Source of the DNA: Bacteroidota bacterium
GTDB lineage: Bacteria; Bacteroidota; Bacteroidia; Bacteroidales; Prolixibacteraceae
Assembly (NCBI GenBank): GCA_030632865.1
Contig: DAOVTY010000078.1
Location: forward strand, 1-11,609
Length of the DNA: 11,609 nt
Reading direction: 5' to 3'
Under the pieces are notes generated by a model, which saw nothing but the letters and a program-made list of their open reading frames with translations, made no database searches and had not been told where the DNA came from. Position numbers and translations under genes: made by a program. How positions within the stretch are numbered: the stretch's first letter is position 1; every line of letters begins with the position of its first letter. Shown here one piece after another: positions 1-7,049 of the stretch.

Positions 1-204
1 TACGACGACCCACGTAGTCCAATTTACGGAATGCCAATTATCGACGCACACCTTGCAAAAGATATAATCATCATGAAACGCGGAATGGGTAAAGGTTATG
101 CAGGAATCGAAAACTTCCTGTTCTTTAACGACAAAACCCGCATGTTATTTGGCGATGCAAAAAGCTCTATTTCTAAATTAGTTAATGAAATTAAGAGTAT
201 GTAG
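1..204 (+). CDS. pntB: NAD(P) transhydrogenase subunit beta, C-terminal end (partial)
   Basis: Only the last 67 codons are present; the 5' part lies outside the window, and the frame is open from base 1 to the TAG at 202-204. The visible protein is the end of domain III, the cytosolic NADP(H)-binding domain of proton-translocating transhydrogenase, which couples hydride transfer between NAD(H) and NADP(H) to proton movement across the inner membrane. Family hallmarks appear in order: SPIYGMPI, the MKRGMGKGYAG segment that corresponds to the NADP-binding KRS-GYAG loop, the LFF segment, and MLFGDAK near the C-terminus. The end of the protein falls where the family normally ends, so it is not truncated at this side. 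It is presumably the last gene of a pntA-pntB operon lying upstream, since a terminator follows within 50 bases. Confidence 0.95.
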   Translation, partial: YDDPRSPIYGMPIIDAHLAKDIIIMKRGMGKGYAGIENFLFFNDKTRMLFGDAKSSISKLVNEIKSM

Positions 205-209
205 GAAAT

Positions 210-241
210 AGCTTTGAGCTACGAGCTTTAAGCTGTGAGTT
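210..241. repeat. Tandem heptamer AGCTNNR, about 4.5 copies
   Basis: Directly after the pntB stop, four heptamers follow one another: AGCTTTG, AGCTACG, AGCTTTA, AGCTGTG, then a partial AGTT. The AGCT core is invariant and the other three bases vary. Because AGCT is self-complementary, the array also contains small inverted repeats such as AGCTTTAAGCT at 224-234. It sits between a stop codon and a terminator, so it lies in the 3' untranslated part of the pntB transcript. Its function is unknown; it may be one copy of a dispersed intergenic repeat. Confidence 0.6.
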
Positions 242-246
242 AAAAA

Positions 247-277
247 ATGCCATCTCTTTTTGAGGTGGCATTTTTTT
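247..277 (+). terminator. Intrinsic terminator of the pntB operon
   Basis: A 10-bp stem (ATGCCATCTC at 247-256 with GAGGTGGCAT at 262-271, one T:G pair) closes a TTTTT loop and runs into seven T residues at 271-277. Six A residues precede the stem, so it could also work weakly from the other strand. It ends transcription 43-73 bases after the pntB stop and separates pntB from the receptor gene at 439. Confidence 0.88.
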
Positions 278-438
278 GTGTCAAAATATCTCATCCTGAA
301 ATAGCGTTAGATAAAAATAAAACTACCATCCCTTCTTTTTCGTTAGCATCTCTCAATAGTCATCTTAATTAGCAATTCTTTTTATTAAAAAATATTGACT
401 AAATTTCAAAGATATTGGAAAACCAGAGAAAGAATCCA

Positions 439-2115
439 ATGAATTATAAACGCTTATTTTATTATCTTATTATTAGCTTTATACTTATCCCCTTTAGTTC
501 TTCTGCAGATTTAAACTATGATTCTAATAATATTAAAGAAATTCTATCTTTCGAAATATTTACAGACAGCATCGGATTACAATTTGCTGATATTCAAAAA
601 ATAAACAATAAAGAATTTAAAATATATAATGGTGAAAATATAAATCTAAATCAGGTGTACTGGTTTAAAATTAAAATCAATAATCAGAAACTGGAAGCCA
701 AAAACAATTTTATTCATTTTCATGATTTTTTCTCAGAAACAAAACTATATCAAACTTTAACCGACAGCTCTATTTTCGAATCTATTGGAGGTGTACTGGT
801 TCAGGCAAAAAAAAGAACAACACAAGGATTTTTCAACGACAAAGTACTATTCACTTCCTCTCAGAGTAATGAAACAATTCTATTTATAAAAGTTCTAAGA
901 AAATGGGACACCAATTCAAATTTAAGAATTTCGGTTGTTCCTGAGAAAACAATAAATAACATTATTTTCAAAAACTATTTGGCTCAAACCCTTTTTGCAG
1001 GAGGAGTTCTTATTATTTGTTTATTTAATTTAATTCTCTTTCTGTTCTCATGGAAAAGACTGTACTTTTATTACATCTCCTATATCGTTATTATGACAAT
1101 ATTCTTTTTAAGCTACACACAAATTTTAGAGTACATAATACTTTCAAGTTTTCCTAAAATAGATTTATATTTATTCTTTAGCCTTCTTTATGGTATTCCT
1201 CTTTATGTCTTATTTCTATCGGAATTATTAAAAAATGAAAATGTACAGTTTTGGGGAGATGCTTTAAAAAAGATTTCATTGTATATTTTTATTATTGCAA
1301 TATTAATTAATACAATAGCATTTTTCAAATATCAACTGGCTGTTGCACTAAACGATATATTTTTAATGCTGAACATTTTTTTACTAATTGTTCTATTCTT
1401 CAAATTAATCAATAAAGTATCAAATACTTTCAAAGTTATCCTGATTGGCTCACTGTTTATTGCTATTGGAGGAGTTGCAACATTAATTGCCGATTACAAG
1501 GAGTACAACCCAATGCATATTTACTATTATCAAATTGGCTTTTGTATGGAACTGATATTTTTTACAATAGCTGTTAATTATATGCACAAAAACAATAGGT
1601 TGGCAAAAATAAAGATTCAGCTAAAAAATTCACTATTGGAAGCACAACATCTTAAAAAGGAAAAAGAGACTAACTTTTTAAAAGAAGTAGTTGACAAAAA
1701 AAATAGAAACTTAACATGTAAAGCCATCTCAATTTCACAAAAAGAGGAGCTTATAAAAAAAGTAATTAGCGAGCTATCGCTTTTAAAATCAGATAAAAAT
1801 AAAAACGTTGGAATTGATAAGATTATTTCAAATATGAAATCGAGCCTTAGTAACAATAACTGGCATGAATTTGAAGTATGTTTCAACAATGTGCACCCTG
1901 AATTTTATAAAATACTCGACAAAATGTATTCCGATCTTACAACCAATGAACGAAAAATATGTGCATTTTTAAAACTCAATCTTTCAACTAAAGAAATTTC
2001 TGAAATAACGGGGAAATGCCAGAATACAATTGATGTAGCTCGCGGACGTTTACGAAAGAAAATGAAGCTGAACCGCTCAGAAAATATTTCTTCTCATATT
2101 ACCAAAATTGGTTGA
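439..2115 (+). CDS. 7TMR-DISM receptor fused to a LuxR-like helix-turn-helix regulator
   Basis: A 558-residue membrane-bound one-component regulator. The ATG at 439 is preferred over an in-frame TTG at 415 because it starts directly with a signal peptide (residues 1-23, ending SSSA). Residues 24-175 form a periplasmic sensor domain resembling 7TMR-DISMED2, with a VYWFKIKI strand. About seven hydrophobic segments follow (near 184-204, 208-228, 243-263, 280-297, 303-323, 333-350, 362-381). A charged, probably coiled-coil linker spans 383-450. The C-terminal domain (475-545) has the FEVCFNNVHPEFY motif and an HTH around LTTNERKICAFLKLNLSTKEI and later RGRLRKKM, typical of Bacteroidota LuxR-like regulators. 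It probably senses an envelope or carbohydrate-type ligand and controls transcription from the membrane. Its targets are not visible; the adjacent exported proteins at 2262-5157 are the natural guess. No histidine kinase or receiver domain is present. Confidence 0.85.
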   Translation: MNYKRLFYYLIISFILIPFSSSADLNYDSNNIKEILSFEIFTDSIGLQFADIQKINNKEFKIYNGENINLNQVYWFKIKINNQKLEAKNNFIHFHDFFSETKLYQTLTDSSIFESIGGVLVQAKKRTTQGFFNDKVLFTSSQSNETILFIKVLRKWDTNSNLRISVVPEKTINNIIFKNYLAQTLFAGGVLIICLFNLILFLFSWKRLYFYYISYIVIMTIFFLSYTQILEYIILSSFPKIDLYLFFSLLYGIPLYVLFLSELLKNENVQFWGDALKKISLYIFIIAILINTIAFFKYQLAVALNDIFLMLNIFLLIVLFFKLINKVSNTFKVILIGSLFIAIGGVATLIADYKEYNPMHIYYYQIGFCMELIFFTIAVNYMHKNNRLAKIKIQLKNSLLEAQHLKKEKETNFLKEVVDKKNRNLTCKAISISQKEELIKKVISELSLLKSDKNKNVGIDKIISNMKSSLSNNNWHEFEVCFNNVHPEFYKILDKMYSDLTTNERKICAFLKLNLSTKEISEITGKCQNTIDVARGRLRKKMKLNRSENISSHITKIG

Positions 2116-2261
2116 CCATTTTTAACGTAAACTATACCAAGTTTAATTTCCCATATAACCTCCCGAATTACTTGTACATATTTTGTAAGGTATAATTTCA
2201 TGATTCATATTATAATAAACTATAATTTAGACATCATATTACAAAATTCAATTAAACAATT

Positions 2262-2732
2262 ATGAAAACCAGTATCCTGCTATTCATTTCAATTGTTATC
2301 TGTCAAATAAGTTTCGGACAGGAAGTAATTCTAAATTCCACCATTATTGCAACTGCTGGAAATAACAATTCAGCCGAACAAAATACTAGTTCGATTAACA
2401 TCTCAAAATGGAAAATTGGAGAAGTTCACTTAATTGTTCTTCAACAAAACAAGTTAAATAAACTACCCGAAACTAACTGGGATGTAAACTCTTATCCTAA
2501 TCCTTTTAAGCAGATTCTAAATCTCAGTTTTAAAACCGAAGGCATAAACGACTATACCATTCAGGTAACAGATATTGCAGGTAAGAAACAATGGTTAAAT
2601 AAAAATGTAACAATTACACAAAACCAAATAATTGGCTTCGACTTAGCCCACCTCACTCCTGCAATCTATTTAGTAATCATTACTCCAAAAAATAAAAAAA
2701 CACAGCGGGTATTTAAAGTTCAGAAATATTGA
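2262..2732 (+). CDS. Small exported protein with T9SS type A C-terminal sorting domain
   Basis: A 156-residue protein with a signal peptide (residues 1-19, ending SFG before Q20) for Sec export. Residues 21-65 are a short mature region with an AG..N segment and WKIGEVH, resembling a degenerate form of the small Bacteroidota AG...W.IGE exported proteins; its function is not known. Residues 76-156 form a type IX secretion sorting domain: SYPNPF at 77-82, the DIAGK turn at 104-108, LTPAIYLV at 131-138, and a basic, short end (RVFKVQKY). This domain directs transport across the outer membrane and usually surface attachment. The cargo left after removing signal and sorting domain is only about 55 residues, which is unusually small. 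The gene lies 146 bp after the receptor and 49 bp before the fibre-like gene, on the same strand, so co-transcription with the latter is likely. Confidence 0.85.
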   Translation: MKTSILLFISIVICQISFGQEVILNSTIIATAGNNNSAEQNTSSINISKWKIGEVHLIVLQQNKLNKLPETNWDVNSYPNPFKQILNLSFKTEGINDYTIQVTDIAGKKQWLNKNVTITQNQIIGFDLAHLTPAIYLVIITPKNKKTQRVFKVQKY

Positions 2733-2781
2733 TTCCATTCTTTTGCATCTAAAATCTAATTATAAATAAAACCTATAAAAA

Positions 2782-5157
2782 ATGAAAAAAATATTAACAA
2801 AACTATTTGCAACCCTACTAATTGTATGCGGATTACTATCTAATATTTTAGCACAAGCTCCTGAAGGTATTATTTACCAAGCAGAAGCACGCAATGAAAG
2901 TGGAGAAATTATTGTCAATGAATCGTTAGATGTTAAGATAACGATTTTAGAAAGTTCGGCTAATGGAACTATGATTTGGGAAGGAAATCATAAAGTTATT
3001 ACAAATGATTATGGAATGTTTGTGCTTGTGGTAGGTACTGGAACAAATTCGGGAGAATACATTTTTAATGAAATAATGTGGGACAATTTCTCTCATTTTT
3101 TAAATGTGAAGGTAAAAGATCTCAATTCGAATATATGGATAGACATGGGGACTTCTCAATTTTTATCAGTTCCATATGCGCTGCATGCTAAAACGGCAAG
3201 TGCTTTGGTTGCTGAACCGCTTAAGAGTGGATCCAAACCAGGAGTTTCATCACAAACTTGGTCATTGTTTGGGAATTCAAAAACAGATCCAGAAAAGGAT
3301 AAAATTGGAACTACAGATCCGGCTGACCTTGTTTTTATTACTGATAATGTTGAGCGTTTAAGAATTACGAAAGAAGGCAAATTAATAACTGCCGATGGAG
3401 TAGGTCTGGAATTAGGTGGTAACCTTACAGTTCATGGAGACAGTACATTCATTGACAAAGATTTATATGTGGGTAGAAATGTGTTTTTAAATGTAGATGA
3501 TAATCTCAATCCTCGTGGTGAAACAATTAATTATGGAAAATTCTTGGTTGAAAATAATAGCTCCACCTTACTTACAGGAGAATTAACAGTAAATGGTTTT
3601 TCAACATTAACAGATGCTCTAAGCGTTGATGGTGAATCAGATTTAAACAGTGATTTAAGAGTTAATAATGGAAGTTCCACTGGATTATCAGGTACATTAA
3701 CGGTAGAAGGAATTACTAATTTAAATTCAGCCTTAAATGTTAATGGGGCAACCACACTCCAAAATACATTAAATGTATCTGGAAATTCTACTGTTAATAG
3801 ACTAAATGCAAATGGCCAGGTTACAATTGATGCCAATTTAACAGGAGATCAGGCAGATTACGATAATTATCCACTCAGGGTGGAAGGTGGTAAACATGGA
3901 ATTGCCATTAAAGTCAACTCAGTCGTCCCAAGTAGAAATGATAATTTCATATCATTTATGGGCAGAGATGGTAATGTTCTTGGGCGTGTTGAAGGAATGT
4001 ATGGAATATCAGGTAATATAACCAGTTGGATTTTAGGTGTACTTTCTCCTCCCCCTACTCCAACTTTAGATGATATCCCAGGAGACGTTGATTTTTCACA
4101 AGAGCCAGCTTCAATGGAATTTGAAGGACTTGATTTAACTAGCAATATTGCTGTTGATGGATACTCATTAGCAGTTGATTTTACTAAATCGGTTATTGTT
4201 TTTGGTGTAAACTGTATTGGAGCAATAGTTGGAGCTGCTGCTTTTGGCGATATTGATGATGTAGTATGGTCAGGTATTGATGTTATTGCTGAAACCATTA
4301 ATGTAGGAATGTGGGTTATTTTTGAGACAAACTTTAACGGAGTAGCATTTGAATCTGGCGGAGCAGATTACGCCGAATGGCTTGAGAAAAAAAATAAAAA
4401 CGAAGTACTAACATTTGGCGATGTGGTTGGCGTAAAAGGAGGTATTATATCTAAAGATTATAAAAGGGCTGAAAAATATATGGTGGTTACAAATAATCCA
4501 ACAGTAATTGGAGCAATGCCTGATAAAGAAAAAGAATCAAAATATGAAATGATAGCTTTTATGGGACAAGTACACGTAAAGGTAATCGGTAAAGTAAAAA
4601 AAGGTGATTACATTTTACCCTCAGGAAATCAGGATGGAATGGCCATTGCTGTTTCACCAAATGCTATGGCAGTTGGCGATTACTCCCGTATTATTGGAAC
4701 AGCTTGGGGAGAATCAAAAGGTAAAGAATTATTTTCATTAGTAAATACTGCTGTTGGAATAAATTCTAACGATTTGGCAGGAGTAATTGAAAATATGCAA
4801 TCGATGCTGAACCAAATGCAAATAGCATTAAATGAAGTAAATCCAAATTATGAGCCTCAGCTTTATGCTTTAACTGGCAGTTCAAATCATGCTGCAAACC
4901 AAATTAGTTCATCACAAACCATTCCCAATATTATAGCGCAAAAAAGTGGTGCATTGGAATATGAAACTTTAGATGAAGCATTGATGAAAATTAAAGAATA
5001 TGCTGCAATTAACAATCCTAATCTTAACCTAGGGCAATTCCCATATCTGGAAGAGATGTTTGAAAACCCAAGTGCTGAACTTGCTCAAGAAATGGTTGAC
5101 CATTATACTGATGTACTAAACAGACTTTCAGCAATGATACCTGATACACAAAATTAA
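2782..5157 (+). CDS. Exported fibre-like protein with tail-fibre repeats and Peptidase_G2-like domain
   Basis: A 791-residue protein with a signal peptide (residues 1-24). Residues 26-140 match the N-terminal domain common in Bacteroidota tail-fibre-like exported proteins (PEGIIYQAEARNESG, then MGTSQFLSVPYALHAKTA). Residues 159-201 contain the W.L.GN / GTTD..DLVF.T.N.ERLRIT motif of such fibres. Residues 215-350 are 12-residue repeats (separate entry). NFISFMGRDGNVLGRVEGM at 388-406 is another fibre motif. A hydrophobic, Gly/Ala-rich insert spans about 455-515. Residues 521-640 resemble the phage-type Peptidase_G2 / intramolecular chaperone autocleavage domain: SGGADYAEWLE at 525-535, NNPTVIGAMP at 571-580, IAFMGQVHVKV and VSPNAM. 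Residues 661-687 look coiled-coil. There is no T9SS sorting domain and no visible lipobox. It is probably a trimeric surface or envelope fibre; the exact function is unknown. A terminator follows. Confidence 0.8.
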   Translation: MKKILTKLFATLLIVCGLLSNILAQAPEGIIYQAEARNESGEIIVNESLDVKITILESSANGTMIWEGNHKVITNDYGMFVLVVGTGTNSGEYIFNEIMWDNFSHFLNVKVKDLNSNIWIDMGTSQFLSVPYALHAKTASALVAEPLKSGSKPGVSSQTWSLFGNSKTDPEKDKIGTTDPADLVFITDNVERLRITKEGKLITADGVGLELGGNLTVHGDSTFIDKDLYVGRNVFLNVDDNLNPRGETINYGKFLVENNSSTLLTGELTVNGFSTLTDALSVDGESDLNSDLRVNNGSSTGLSGTLTVEGITNLNSALNVNGATTLQNTLNVSGNSTVNRLNANGQVTIDANLTGDQADYDNYPLRVEGGKHGIAIKVNSVVPSRNDNFISFMGRDGNVLGRVEGMYGISGNITSWILGVLSPPPTPTLDDIPGDVDFSQEPASMEFEGLDLTSNIAVDGYSLAVDFTKSVIVFGVNCIGAIVGAAAFGDIDDVVWSGIDVIAETINVGMWVIFETNFNGVAFESGGADYAEWLEKKNKNEVLTFGDVVGVKGGIISKDYKRAEKYMVVTNNPTVIGAMPDKEKESKYEMIAFMGQVHVKVIGKVKKGDYILPSGNQDGMAIAVSPNAMAVGDYSRIIGTAWGESKGKELFSLVNTAVGINSNDLAGVIENMQSMLNQMQIALNEVNPNYEPQLYALTGSSNHAANQISSSQTIPNIIAQKSGALEYETLDEALMKIKEYAAINNPNLNLGQFPYLEEMFENPSAELAQEMVDHYTDVLNRLSAMIPDTQN
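3583..3837 (+). repeat. In-frame 12-residue (36-nt) repeats coding for a beta-helix-like shaft
   Basis: Within the fibre gene, residues 268-351 repeat with leucines at 268, 280, 292, 306, 318, 330 and 341. The unit is roughly L-x-V-x-G-x-(S/T)-x-L-x-(S/N/T)-x, 12 residues, with one 14-residue and one 11-residue copy. A weaker copy starts at residue 215. The spacing and the Gly/Asn/Ser/Thr content fit a stacked beta structure such as the triple beta-helix of phage fibres; that fold is inferred, not shown. At DNA level the copies have diverged, so this is a protein repeat rather than a recent duplication. Confidence 0.7.
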
Positions 5158-5209
5158 CTTATTAGAAATTTCCTCAAATCAAATATTATAAATGCATTCC
5201 CCAATTATC

Positions 5210-5242
5210 AAGAGTCAACATACAAAAGTTGGCTCTTTCTTA
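5210..5242 (+). terminator. Intrinsic terminator after the fibre gene
   Basis: A 10-bp stem pairs AAGAGTCAAC (5210-5219) with GTTGGCTCTT (5228-5237), with one T:G pair, around an 8-base loop. A T-rich run (TCTTATTT) follows. It starts 53 bases after the fibre stop codon and isolates the 439-5157 block from the GreA-like gene. The U-tract is interrupted by C and A, so efficiency may be moderate. Confidence 0.75.
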
Positions 5243-5384
5243 TTTCATTAATCAATATTTTAGCTATAAAAAAATAGATTTCAAAGTTGATTAAAATCGA
5301 GATTGTATTAGAAGTAGCTGTTTGCAATTAGCTAAAAAATATTATTTTTAAAGTTTAATTATAAATATCTCGAGAAGTAGTATA

Positions 5385-5846
5385 ATGAACAAAACAACAA
5401 ATATAAAAGAACAAATCCTCACCCAAATAATGAAAATTATAGACCAGCGGATTGAATCTACAAAGCAAGCAATTGAATATGCAAGAGAGTCGCGCGATAA
5501 TGAAACTAAATGCAGCTCGGGCGACAAATATGAAACAGGACGTACAATGCTGAATTTTGAACGGGAAAAAAGCAGGATGCTATTAAACAAAACTCTGAAT
5601 ACAAAAAATGATTTATCGCAAATAAACATTCATAAAAAAAACGACATAATTACTTTGGGAAGTTTAGTTACTACGACAAACGGAAATTATTTTATTGCCA
5701 TCGGAATTGGTAAAATAGAAGTTGCAAACGCAATTTATTATTCCATTTCTTTGGTATCGCCAATTGGGAAATTAATTAACAACAGAAAAGTAGGCGATAA
5801 ATTCAAATTTCAAGGAAAAGAGATTATCATATTAGTAATAGTGTAA
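5385..5846 (+). CDS. GreA/GreB-like elongation factor homologue
   Basis: A 153-residue soluble protein without signal peptide, close to the usual GreA length (about 158). Residues 7-75 are helical and charged and fit the N-terminal coiled coil that enters the RNA polymerase secondary channel in Gre factors; the CSSGDKYETGR stretch at 43-53 carries Asp and Glu where the coiled-coil tip would be. Residues 83-153 form the C-terminal FKBP-like GreA/GreB domain, best seen at SPIGKLINNRKVGDKFKF (126-143). Bacteroidota proteins of this type are often database-labelled as 3-oxoacyl-ACP synthase, a name the sequence does not support: there is no ketosynthase active-site motif. The role is probably modulation of transcription elongation, but cleavage stimulation is not assured because the tip differs from canonical GreA. 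It stands 67 bp before the PAS kinase gene on the same strand. Confidence 0.75.
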   Translation: MNKTTNIKEQILTQIMKIIDQRIESTKQAIEYARESRDNETKCSSGDKYETGRTMLNFEREKSRMLLNKTLNTKNDLSQINIHKKNDIITLGSLVTTTNGNYFIAIGIGKIEVANAIYYSISLVSPIGKLINNRKVGDKFKFQGKEIIILVIV

Positions 5847-5885
5847 TATATAGATATATATATTTTTTTATATAAAAAGCCAACT

Positions 5886-5893
5886 TATCTTTG
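5886..5893 (+). promoter_or_regulatory. Putative Bacteroidota -7 promoter box (TATCTTTG) for the PAS kinase gene
   Basis: TATCTTTG matches the Bacteroidota sigma factor -7 consensus TAnnTTTG exactly. It lies 20 bases before the kinase ATG at 5914, which would give a leader of roughly 14 bases. A TTTTTTT run around 5863-5869 sits where the -33 TTTG element would be expected but lacks the G. It suggests the kinase has its own start, independent of the GreA-like gene. Confidence 0.5.
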
Positions 5894-5913
5894 TGCGATA
5901 AAAGATACCCTTA

Positions 5914-7038
5914 ATGTTTAAGAAACCAATAATTACAAATTTCCTGCCTGCCGAGAGACTATCTCAGACTGAAATTAAAAAACAGTCTGGTTTACTAGCC
6001 GATAATAAAATTTTAAAAGACTTAATTGATTCAGTCTCTCAAATGCTACTAATATTAAACGAAGAGAGGCAAATAGTTTATGCTAATAAACCATATTTAG
6101 ATTTTTGTGGATTCTCTGATTTTAAATTGGTGTTAGGGAAACGCCCCGGAGAAGTTTTAAATTGTGAGTATGCATATTTAACAGAAGCCGGATGCGGCAC
6201 AACTGATTTTTGCAGGAGCTGTGGGGCAGCCAAAGCAATTGTAGAATCGAAACAAGGCGAACAATCCACAAAAGAATGTCAGATTTCAACCCGTGATAAT
6301 GATAATTTAGAATTACGAGTTTCTGCCACACCTTACGAATATAATAATCAATCGTTAACAGTTTTTGCAATAATTGATATTAGCGATGAAAAAAGAAGAG
6401 AGGCACTGGAACGTGTTTTCTTTCACGATATATTAAATAGTGCTGGTGGGATATCAGGGCTATCGACGGTTCTAAAAGAGATTGAAAACCCAAAAGAAAT
6501 TGTAAAAATTGTAAACACAATTAGTAAGGCTGCCGATAATTTAGTTGAAGAAATTCAGATGCAGCAACAGCTCAGTTACGCTGAACTCGGTGTATTAACC
6601 CCCGATTTACAGAATATCTCGTCGCTTGCAGTATTAAACGATTTAAAAGAATTGTATAACAAGAACGACTTAAGTAAAGACAAATTAATTGTAATAGATA
6701 AAAATTCGGAGAATATAAAATTAAACACCGACCCGGTTTTACTTAGGCGCGTAATTGGAAATATGATTATAAATGCGTTAGATACTTACAATCCGAAAAC
6801 TCAAATTACTCTGTGTTGCGAATCAAAAAATAAATCAGTTCTATTTTCAGTTCATAACAGCAATTTTATTAAGCCTGAGATTCAAATCAAAATATTTAAA
6901 CGAAAGTTTTCCACAAAGGGGACTGGGCGCGGATTAGGAACCTACAGCATGAAATTATTTGGAGAAAATTACTTAAAAGGTAAAGTTTGGTTTGAAAGTT
7001 CACAAGAAGAAGGAACCACCTTTTTTATTGAGATTTAA
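5914..7038 (+). CDS. Soluble PAS-domain sensor histidine kinase with Cys cluster
   Basis: A 374-residue cytoplasmic kinase with no membrane segment. Residues 33-158 form a PAS domain (DSVSQMLLILNEERQIVYAN at 39-58), holding cysteines 84, 94, 100 and 103 in a C-x9-C-x5-C-x2-C arrangement (GCGTTDFCRSC). This may bind a metal or Fe-S centre or act as a redox switch; that is inference. The phospho-acceptor His171 lies in the H-box VFFHDILNSAGGISGLS. The ATP-binding domain has an N-box near Asn283/Asn287 and a G2 box at STKGTGRGLGTYSMKL (333-348). The usual DxGxG G1 box is replaced by VHNSNF, a substitution I associate with this kinase subfamily. No response regulator is adjacent, so it is an orphan kinase. 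The gene ends 11 bp from the 3' end of the helicase gene on the other strand. Confidence 0.88.
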   Translation: MFKKPIITNFLPAERLSQTEIKKQSGLLADNKILKDLIDSVSQMLLILNEERQIVYANKPYLDFCGFSDFKLVLGKRPGEVLNCEYAYLTEAGCGTTDFCRSCGAAKAIVESKQGEQSTKECQISTRDNDNLELRVSATPYEYNNQSLTVFAIIDISDEKRREALERVFFHDILNSAGGISGLSTVLKEIENPKEIVKIVNTISKAADNLVEEIQMQQQLSYAELGVLTPDLQNISSLAVLNDLKELYNKNDLSKDKLIVIDKNSENIKLNTDPVLLRRVIGNMIINALDTYNPKTQITLCCESKNKSVLFSVHNSNFIKPEIQIKIFKRKFSTKGTGRGLGTYSMKLFGENYLKGKVWFESSQEEGTTFFIEI

Positions 7039-7049
7039 GGGAACTTCTA

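Noticed and set aside
3583..3837. CRISPR-like or DNA tandem repeat in the fibre gene
   Set aside because: The 36-base periodicity is a protein repeat with diverged codons; copies are not identical and there are no spacers between constant repeats.
3867..4298. Antisense open frame of 143 codons within the fibre gene
   Set aside because: It lies wholly opposite a well-supported gene, has a composition set by the sense codons (many Ser, Pro, Thr) and shows no recognisable motif. The same holds for the antisense frames at 3531-3836, 8532-9041 and 10070-10495.
2782..5157. Prophage remnant suggested by tail-fibre and Peptidase_G2-like motifs
   Set aside because: The protein has a Sec signal peptide and the N-terminal domain of Bacteroidota exported proteins, and no capsid, terminase, integrase or lysis gene is nearby. 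A cellular fibre is more likely.
5314..5334. TAGCT...AGCTA inverted repeat before the GreA-like gene
   Set aside because: Only five base pairs in AT-rich DNA, with no second copy near another gene to suggest an operator.
5840..5876. Alternating AT run before the PAS kinase gene, considered as a terminator or origin-like element
   Set aside because: There is no GC-containing stem and no repeated box; AT-rich spacers are common in this window. It is most simply promoter-upstream DNA.
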